A DNA stretch of 11,298 nt from an uncultured Erysipelotrichaceae bacterium (GTDB lineage: Bacteria; Bacillota_I; Bacilli_A; Erysipelotrichales; Erysipelotrichaceae), in contig CALVCY010000038.1 of NCBI GenBank assembly GCA_944326175.1, forward strand, positions 1 through 11,298, in the 5' to 3' direction. Under the pieces are notes generated by a model, which had not been told where the DNA came from, did no database searches, and worked only from the letters and a program-made list of their open reading frames with translations. Shown here one piece after another: positions 6,907 through 11,298 of the stretch. Both the position numbers and the translations under genes were made by a program. Numbering within the stretch: position 1 is the first letter of the stretch; every line of letters starts with the position of its first letter.

Positions 6907-6959
6907 GATATCCCTGATTCACATTCGGATCTCATGGAACGGATGAAAGAGGAGGTATC
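6907..6959 (+). promoter_or_regulatory. Possible expression platform masking the folT ribosome site
   Basis: GATATCCCT (6907-6915) can pair with AGGAGGTATC (6950-6959), giving nine pairs including one G-U and a single bulged A. This would hide the AGGAGG ribosome site that serves the ATG at 6962. It starts just past the aptamer closing stem, where a translational platform would be expected. How ligand binding switches the helix is inferred, not seen. Confidence 0.45.
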
Positions 6960-6961
6960 TT

Positions 6962-7525
6962 ATGGTTAAAACCACATCAACCTACAAACTCGCCTTATTG
7001 GCTTTATTCATTGCCATTCGGGTGATGGCTGGAATGTTTCGCATTCCGTTAACGGAATCTTTGATGATCAGCTTTTCATTTGTATTCATCATGATCGAAA
7101 CACTGATCTTCGACTATCCACTCGTGGTTCTATCCGCTGCCATCGGGGATATCCTCAATGCGCTAGTCTTTCCAAGTGGACCATTCTATTGGGGCTATAC
7201 GGCATTTGCCGTATTGCAGACTTCCCTGTATTGGATCGGTTTACACCATAAACCTATTACTGTGGCACGGTTAGCTGTGGTCAAAACCATCAATAATCTG
7301 TTTTGTAATGTGATCATCAACTCGCTATTGGTATGGCATCTGTATCACGTCGCTTATCCAGCGGCAGTGTTGTCCAGATTACCCAAGAATTTGATCCTAC
7401 TACCCATTGAGATCTTATTGGCTTATCTAGTGATCCGACTGGTCAAACCATTACTCATTTCCAAAGGATTGGTCGAATCCCAATATCTACCCATGACGTT
7501 TTTCAAACCCAAAAAGGAGATCTAA
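6962..7525 (+). CDS. folT: Folate ECF transporter S component FolT (187 aa)
   Basis: This is the substrate-binding membrane subunit of an energy-coupling-factor importer; it binds folates and works with a shared EcfA/A'/T module encoded elsewhere. The sequence is almost entirely hydrophobic with about six segments. It opens LALLALFIAIRVMAGMFRIPL (10-30), the typical FolT start. IGDILNALVFPSGPFYWGYT (61-80) follows, and it closes with RLPKNLILLPIEILLAYLVI (139-158), another FolT-like stretch. The ATG at 6962 has AGAGGAGGT six bases upstream. The THF riboswitch in the leader independently supports folate as substrate and gives feedback control. A ribosome site inside its last codons (AAAAAGGAGA) serves the aminotransferase that starts one base after its stop, so the two form an operon. 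Confidence 0.9.
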   Translation: MVKTTSTYKLALLALFIAIRVMAGMFRIPLTESLMISFSFVFIMIETLIFDYPLVVLSAAIGDILNALVFPSGPFYWGYTAFAVLQTSLYWIGLHHKPITVARLAVVKTINNLFCNVIINSLLVWHLYHVAYPAAVLSRLPKNLILLPIEILLAYLVIRLVKPLLISKGLVESQYLPMTFFKPKKEI

Positions 7526-7526
7526 C

Positions 7527-8756
7527 ATGTTTGTCAAACCCAGCGCTGACTTATCCCCATTGATCGATAATGTGTTTTCAACTGTTGCATTATATAAAGC
7601 CGATGTGGCTCAAAACGGTAAAGATGGAGCTTTGAATGGTACGATCGGTTCACTCTGTGACGAAAGCGGAGAATTGGTAGCACTTGACAGTTATTTCGAT
7701 CACTACAGCCAATTGACGCATCGCCAATATGCGGCTTATGCCGCCGGCTTTGCTGGAAATCCCGATTATTTAGACCATTTAACATCTTGGTTCACCCAGG
7801 ATAAAGTCGATAAAAATCACTGCCAAGCGATCGCGACCATGGGAGGATCAGGTGCGATATCCATCTCGATGCAATCTTTTTTAGATCGTGGTCAAACCAT
7901 CATCGTTCCTCGTTTATCCTGGGAATCGTATGAAACCATGTCATTAACCTATGGTTACACCATCGACTGGTATGATAATTTCAAAGACGATCATTTCAAT
8001 ATCGATGAAGTATTGAAAAAAGTGGAAACTTCATTGATTCAACAGGGCAGAGCCCTGTTGATCATCAATGATCCAGCCCACAACCCCAGTGGTTATTCCA
8101 TGGATATCACCGAATGGCAAACATTGATGCAAGGATTGAACCAATTGGCTTCCCTTGGCAATATCTTATTGCTCAATGATGTAGCATATATCGATTATTG
8201 CTATGATCAAGACCACAGTCGCGATTACATGCGCTTATTCAATGATCTCCATCCCAACTTGATGGTTTCATTGTGTGTATCATTATCGAAAACGGCGACC
8301 AGTTATGGATTACGTTTAGGCGGAGTGATCTTGATCGGTAATGAAAACGAATATCTGGATGAAATGGTTTTGACCATGAAAAAGGCCTGTCGCACTTATT
8401 GGTCTAACCCCAACAATTCGGCCATGATCAACTTTGTATGGATGATGGACCATAACCAAGATGGTTTTATCCATGAAAAACAGCAATACATCGATCTTTT
8501 AAAAGTAAGAAGTCGATTATTTATCGAACAATGTGATGCCGTTGGTCTGGATCATTATCCCTATCGTGATGGTTTCTTTGTCACCCTACGATTCAACAAT
8601 AATTCCGAACGGGATCGAGTGTTCGACGCCTGTGTGAAAGAACGCATCTATATCTGTAAAGTTGATAAAGGATTGCGCGTGGCGATCTGTTCGATTCCAA
8701 CATCCCAACTGGATGGTTTAGCCAAACGCATTATGGATTTGAAAAAGAACCAATAA
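7527..8756 (+). CDS. Class I/II PLP-dependent aminotransferase, substrate unknown (409 aa)
   Basis: This is a fold-type I, aspartate aminotransferase-like enzyme that should transfer an amino group between an amino acid and a keto acid in the cytoplasm. Visible residues are the phosphate-loop GGSGA (106-110), Asn186 in HNPSGY, Asp218 and Tyr221 in NDVAYIDY, the PLP-binding Lys255 in SLSKTATSYGLRLGG, and Arg384 in GLRVA, expected to hold the substrate carboxylate. WSNPNNSAM (292-300) is like the aromatic/aspartate branch. The length is normal. The ATG at 7527 lies one base after the folT stop with AAAAAGGAGA upstream, so it is co-transcribed with folT and probably under the THF riboswitch. It is not the class IV aminodeoxychorismate lyase (PabC) of folate synthesis, so the reason for this pairing is not evident. 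The substrate could be an aromatic or dicarboxylic amino acid; sequence does not decide. Confidence 0.85.
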   Translation: MFVKPSADLSPLIDNVFSTVALYKADVAQNGKDGALNGTIGSLCDESGELVALDSYFDHYSQLTHRQYAAYAAGFAGNPDYLDHLTSWFTQDKVDKNHCQAIATMGGSGAISISMQSFLDRGQTIIVPRLSWESYETMSLTYGYTIDWYDNFKDDHFNIDEVLKKVETSLIQQGRALLIINDPAHNPSGYSMDITEWQTLMQGLNQLASLGNILLLNDVAYIDYCYDQDHSRDYMRLFNDLHPNLMVSLCVSLSKTATSYGLRLGGVILIGNENEYLDEMVLTMKKACRTYWSNPNNSAMINFVWMMDHNQDGFIHEKQQYIDLLKVRSRLFIEQCDAVGLDHYPYRDGFFVTLRFNNNSERDRVFDACVKERIYICKVDKGLRVAICSIPTSQLDGLAKRIMDLKKNQ

Positions 8757-8781
8757 TCTGTTGGTTCATCCATAAAAACGC

Positions 8782-8807
8782 ACGGCAGGGACATAAGTCC
8801 CTGCCGT
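8782..8807. terminator. Bidirectional terminator between convergent genes
   Basis: A perfect 11-bp stem, ACGGCAGGGAC / GTCCCTGCCGT (8782-8792 and 8797-8807), has an ATAA loop. TTTC follows on the plus strand, ending folT-aminotransferase. On the minus strand GCG then TTTTT follows, ending the unknown 8823-10118 gene. Confidence 0.85.
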
Positions 8808-8822
8808 TTCATATCGAATTCA

Positions 8823-10118
8823 TCAACAACTTAAAAATTCATCATCAACAACGTTGTAAGACCCTGCAGAACGAATAATCACGGGTTCTTCCGGTAACCA
8901 TATGATATATTTCAACAACTGATCCGTTTTCTCTTCCGGAAGATGCATAAAATCGACGATGCGATGATTCGGAAAGTCCTGTTCGCATCGATATGGCCAT
9001 ACCGTAGACGGAACAATGCCGATCAAATCCGTCTGCAATATCCGTGAGCGGATCAGATCACCATGATGCAGAAAAACAGCTACCCCTTCACGACGCAACG
9101 TGTTGTACATCTTGATCAATTCGATGGTTCGACCAAACGCATTCGACCTTAATTCAAAAGAAATACCTTTGTCTGAATAGCGTGTATACAACTTCAACGC
9201 ACTTCGACTGCTGCCTGCCACGATTTCATGGTTGTGAGCATCTCCATTTTTATTTTTCACCCATTTCTCGAACGCTTTTGGATCATCCATATCAATTTCA
9301 CTCAATCCGTTATCGCGATGATCCGCAAAATGGTAATACCATTGCTTGTCATCCGCATTCTTTAACTCGCTTGAATCGCTCCCATAACCACACGTTTTAT
9401 ACAGCATTGCCACATAATGATAGTACTGGCGTGCTGTCAAAGATGGCAGACGCTTGCCGATTGGAAAAGCAGAATCATCAAACTGTTCGACGATGTCGGA
9501 CAAGAAACCTAGTTTTTCTTGTTCTAGTAAATCACCGATGAATTGTGACCATCTTTCCGGAAACACGGACCAGTACTTTTTGGATTCGATCACCCCATAA
9601 CGCTGATGATAGGGTAGTCGTTTCTGCATATCCTCTTCGTATTGGCCGGTAATGGCATTGGTAACAGAAATCTGTACTGTATTAGACAACCAAAAAATGA
9701 ATGTTTCCAATTCTCCTTCATCAAAGTAGCCTGGATATACAAATGCTGTTTTTACTGTTGCATCATAAATTTTTGCACCATCCAGATACATCACCCGTTC
9801 GCCTGTTGGAATTTGAAATGCAGTGAGTTTGATCCACACTTGCTTTTGCGGATAATATTCACTGAAAAGACGTTTGCATTCATCCGGATTGGATTGAAAC
9901 GATTCCTCATCGATATAATCATCGTAGCAACAAAAGTCTTCAATCGGTCCACGATCCGCAGTGAGCCAGATACTTCGGCGTTTGTCTGGGCCCATTGCAA
10001 CGATCGAATCGATTTGATCAAAGATCGGCTTTAAATCGAATGATTCCAAAGCGCCCGCCTCCCCATCGACTCGTTCAAGACGACGGATGATGGATTTGAT
10101 ATGGGATGCACTGATCAT
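8823..10118 (-). CDS. Uncharacterised cytoplasmic protein (431 aa)
   Basis: I do not recognise this with a named family. It has no signal peptide or membrane helix and is rich in Tyr, Trp, Asp and Glu. Segments that look structured are IVAMGPDKRRSIWLTADRG (39-57); a Cys-Cys pair in DFCCYDDY (61-68); LTARQYYHYVAMLYKTCGY (227-245); SEIDMDDPKAFEKWV (273-287); and a conserved-looking C-terminal block from HNHEIVAGSSRSALKLY (295-311) through LIGIVPSTVWPYRCEQDFP (365-383). My impression is that the last block resembles hypothetical proteins of Bacillota that share a 'GIVP...P.YC..FP' ending, but I cannot verify this. The ATG at 10118 follows AAAAAGGAGGT by six bases; the frame is open another 46 codons upstream through a perfect hairpin, which argues against a longer protein. 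It is 144 bp after the nitroreductase and convergent with the aminotransferase. Function not assigned. Confidence 0.75.
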   Translation of the reverse strand: MISASHIKSIIRRLERVDGEAGALESFDLKPIFDQIDSIVAMGPDKRRSIWLTADRGPIEDFCCYDDYIDEESFQSNPDECKRLFSEYYPQKQVWIKLTAFQIPTGERVMYLDGAKIYDATVKTAFVYPGYFDEGELETFIFWLSNTVQISVTNAITGQYEEDMQKRLPYHQRYGVIESKKYWSVFPERWSQFIGDLLEQEKLGFLSDIVEQFDDSAFPIGKRLPSLTARQYYHYVAMLYKTCGYGSDSSELKNADDKQWYYHFADHRDNGLSEIDMDDPKAFEKWVKNKNGDAHNHEIVAGSSRSALKLYTRYSDKGISFELRSNAFGRTIELIKMYNTLRREGVAVFLHHGDLIRSRILQTDLIGIVPSTVWPYRCEQDFPNHRIVDFMHLPEEKTDQLLKYIIWLPEEPVIIRSAGSYNVVDDEFLSC

Positions 10119-10146
10119 GATATGACCTCCTTTTTCTTGATGTCTA

Positions 10147-10176
10147 ATTATCAAAAGACATGGGTGGGAAAGTCCA
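10147..10176 (-). promoter_or_regulatory. Candidate promoter of the unknown 431-aa gene
   Basis: On the minus strand, TGGACT (10176-10171) and GATAAT (10152-10147) are 18 bases apart, giving a start near 10140 and a leader of about 22 nt. The -35 box falls in the loop-side half of the 16-bp inverted repeat. The -35 matches only four of six consensus bases. Confidence 0.35.
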
Positions 10177-10193
10177 TACTTTCCCACCCATGT
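10158..10193 (-). terminator. Perfect 16-bp inverted repeat; probable nitroreductase terminator or operator
   Basis: ACATGGGTGGGAAAGT (10158-10173) and ACTTTCCCACCCATGT (10178-10193) pair fully with a CCAT loop; outer A/T bases add a few more pairs. On the minus strand it lies 70 bp past the nitroreductase stop and is followed by CTTTTGAT, a modest T-tract, so intrinsic termination is likely. A candidate promoter for the next gene overlaps it, so an operator role is also possible. Confidence 0.6.
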
Positions 10194-10215
10194 TTTGATT
10201 AAAGAATTTCTATCC

Positions 10216-10250
10216 ATGGTTTTGACCAAAATAGCAATGGTTAAAACCAT
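10216..10250. repeat. Paired ATGGTT-type palindromes in the intergenic gap
   Basis: A perfect ATGGTT-AA-AACCAT palindrome lies at 10237-10250, and an imperfect copy, ATGGTTTTGACCAA, at 10216-10229, one to two helical turns away. Perfect-arm copies also occur at 11-24 and 111-124 inside the U32 gene. No function can be read from them. Confidence 0.5.
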
Positions 10251-10262
10251 AAGCATCGCTGT

Positions 10263-10997
10263 CTATTGGTTGCACCATTTGATCTGTTGGGTATGCAAAC
10301 GCACATGTTTTTTCAGATTTTCCATCCATCCGTCTTTCCAGACAAAGCTTTCATTGCCGGCACCCAATTCAAAATGCAACTGAATGATCCCCATATCGAT
10401 ATCCGCATAGAAACCGCTTTTCTTGACCAACTGGACGGTATCATTGAGCAACTCCAACGAAAACTCCTGTTGGTTAAGTGCCGTGGGAGCCAATAAAGCT
10501 GCATCCACACCATTATAGAACCAGGGTTGGGCCACACTATGCAACAATGTTACTTTTTCTCTGGATTTGCTTCGGTGTGGTTTTCCTTGGGTCTTACCAT
10601 ACCCAAAGGTTATCACCGCCACCAGTCGTTCACCTTTATCCACATGGATCTCGGTTTTCTTTTTGGAATAAGTCAATGCGACCCAACAACTGTTCAAACC
10701 CAACCCTTGCAGATACAATACGGCCATTTGGCCGTAATAGCCACACAAATGATCCAATTTATCGCTATCTTTTCCAACCAATGCAATGAAAGAATGCACA
10801 TTGCTAAAACCACCATAACGCGCAACCATGTTCTCAAATGGTTTGGGCTGATCAAACAATACCTGAAAACGTAATCCGGATACACTGTTGAGTGCATTGA
10901 TGTGTTCATTGATTTTCACCATTAATTCCGGTTCGATTTTTTTATCAAGATATGTGCGTACCGAATGCCGGGATTCGATGGCTTCTAATATGGTCAT
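10263..10997 (-). CDS. TM1586-type nitroreductase family protein (244 aa)
   Basis: This belongs to the FMN-dependent nitroreductase superfamily, in the longer TM1586-like branch that carries two related halves in one chain; it should reduce an unknown substrate with NAD(P)H in the cytoplasm. The FMN-phosphate motif SRHSVRTY is at 9-16. GYYGQMAVLYLQGLGLNSCWV (86-106) matches the family's 'G...E...L....LGL..CW' helix. APTALNQQEF (170-179) and DIDMGIIQLHFELGAG (199-214) are the second-half flavin and C-terminal signatures. The physiological substrate of this branch is not established. The ATG at 10997 follows GGGGAGG by eight bases; the 13-codon open extension upstream covers that ribosome site and is rejected. 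It lies downstream of trxB in the same direction but has a terminator between, so it is probably its own unit. Confidence 0.85.
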   Translation of the reverse strand: MTILEAIESRHSVRTYLDKKIEPELMVKINEHINALNSVSGLRFQVLFDQPKPFENMVARYGGFSNVHSFIALVGKDSDKLDHLCGYYGQMAVLYLQGLGLNSCWVALTYSKKKTEIHVDKGERLVAVITFGYGKTQGKPHRSKSREKVTLLHSVAQPWFYNGVDAALLAPTALNQQEFSLELLNDTVQLVKKSGFYADIDMGIIQLHFELGAGNESFVWKDGWMENLKKHVRLHTQQIKWCNQ

Positions 10998-11037
10998 TAT
11001 AACTTCCTCCCCTTTGAAAATACATAACGTAACCACT

Positions 11038-11065
11038 ATGATATCAATTCATAAATAGAATGCAA
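11038..11065 (-). promoter_or_regulatory. Candidate promoter of the nitroreductase gene
   Basis: On the minus strand, TTGCAT (11065-11060) and TATCAT (11043-11038) are 16 bases apart, with a start near 11031 and a leader of about 33 nt. It lies between the trxB terminator and the nitroreductase ribosome site, where a promoter is needed. An ATGGTTGAAGCCAC near-palindrome (11068-11081) sits just upstream. Confidence 0.35.
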
Positions 11066-11083
11066 TCATGGTTGAAGCCACAT

Positions 11084-11109
11084 AAAAAGGGAATGGTTAG
11101 ACCATTCCC
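11084..11109 (-). terminator. Rho-independent terminator of trxB
   Basis: A perfect 9-bp stem, GGGAATGGT / ACCATTCCC (11089-11097 and 11101-11109), has a 3-nt loop and is followed on the minus strand by TTTTT (11088-11084). It begins 16 bp after the trxB stop. Confidence 0.85.
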
Positions 11110-11125
11110 ATGACTGGAATCTAAA

Positions 11126-11298
11126 TCAATGTAACGAATGGATATACGCCAATGCGTTGGTCGCTGCGATTGCACCATCCGCTACCGCGGTGACGATTTG
11201 TCGCACCATTTTCGTACGCGTATCTCCGGCGACAAAGATACCGGGGATATTGGTCCGACAAGATTCATCCGCAACGATATATCCTTTCTGATCCATAT
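11126..11298 (-). CDS. trxB: Thioredoxin reductase, C-terminal 56 residues (truncated by window edge)
   Basis: Thioredoxin reductase is an FAD enzyme that passes electrons from NADPH to thioredoxin. Only the end of the chain is present. It contains TNIPGIFVAGDTRTKMVRQ, where the Gly-Asp holds the FAD ribityl chain, and VTAVADGAIAATNALAYI, the closing helix of the FAD domain. Both are hallmarks of low-molecular-weight thioredoxin reductases. The related ferredoxin/thioredoxin reductase and AhpF C-termini are similar, so trxB is the best but not the only reading. The ATG visible at 11296 is internal (Met of MDQKGYIVAD), not a start. Confidence 0.85.
   Translation of the reverse strand, partial: MDQKGYIVADESCRTNIPGIFVAGDTRTKMVRQIVTAVADGAIAATNALAYIHSLH

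Noticed and set aside
7527..8756. Aminodeoxychorismate lyase (PabC), suggested by the folate context
   Set aside because: PabC is a class IV, fold-type IV protein; this one has the NPSG, NDVAY, SLSK and C-terminal Arg pattern of fold-type I aminotransferases.
9182..10034. Plus-strand open frames opposite the unknown 431-aa gene
   Set aside because: They lack ribosome sites and promoters, and their composition is Cys/His-rich as expected of antisense frames.
10119..10256. 46-codon upstream extension of the unknown protein
   Set aside because: It runs through a perfect 16-bp hairpin and palindromic repeats, and the strong AAAAAGGAGGT sits before the ATG at 10118.
11089..11109. GGGAATGGT-TAG-ACCATTCCC read as one of the dispersed ATGGTT palindromes with regulatory function
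   Set aside because: Its T-tract and position 16 bp after the trxB stop explain it as an intrinsic terminator; the likeness to the palindrome may be chance.
1..11298. CRISPR array, tRNA, rRNA, insertion sequence or phage genes
   Set aside because: No regularly spaced direct repeats, no cloverleaf-like sequence and no transposase or integrase-like translation were seen on either strand.

Overview
The window looks like chromosomal DNA from a low-to-moderate GC Bacillota, probably a gut-type anaerobe. The evidence is strong AGGAGG ribosome sites, a Lac-type PTS transporter, an RpiR regulator, an ECF folate S component behind a tetrahydrofolate riboswitch, and a U32-family protein. Erysipelotrichia or Clostridia-like lineages fit, but the sequence alone does not settle the genus.

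Left part, minus strand. The 5' end of a U32 peptidase-family gene runs off the left edge (1-264). It is separated by a terminator from a four-gene operon transcribed from about 5757 down to 414. The operon order is PTS EIIC permease, GlmS-like SIS isomerase/deaminase, GH4 6-phospho-beta-glycosidase, then a cysteine-type sulfatase with no signal peptide. A divergent RpiR regulator (5919-6698, plus strand) shares a promoter/operator region with it. The simplest reading is an uptake and breakdown route for a sulfated beta-disaccharide. The sugar is imported and phosphorylated by the PTS, desulfated in the cytoplasm, cleaved by the NAD/Mn-dependent GH4 enzyme, and an amino- or keto-sugar phosphate product is handled by the SIS enzyme. 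EIIA, EIIB and the sulfatase-maturating radical SAM enzyme are not in the window and would have to come from elsewhere.

Middle, plus strand. A tetrahydrofolate riboswitch (about 6832-6900) precedes folT (6962-7525). One base after folT begins a class I/II PLP-dependent aminotransferase (7527-8756) of unknown substrate, which is therefore probably in the folate regulon. A perfect hairpin at 8782-8807 can end transcription from both sides.

Right part, minus strand. There is an unrecognised 431-residue cytoplasmic protein (8823-10118) and a TM1586-type nitroreductase (10263-10997). The last 56 residues of thioredoxin reductase (trxB) follow, with its own terminator (11084-11109). A perfect 16-bp inverted repeat sits between the nitroreductase and the unknown gene. 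A 14-bp palindrome of the form ATGGTT-NN-AACCAT recurs in the window far more than chance predicts, mostly outside the sulfatase/PTS operon.

The most interesting elements are the cytoplasmic sulfatase/PTS/GH4/SIS operon, the aminotransferase behind the THF riboswitch, and the recurrent palindrome. No tRNA, rRNA, CRISPR array, transposase or phage gene was seen.
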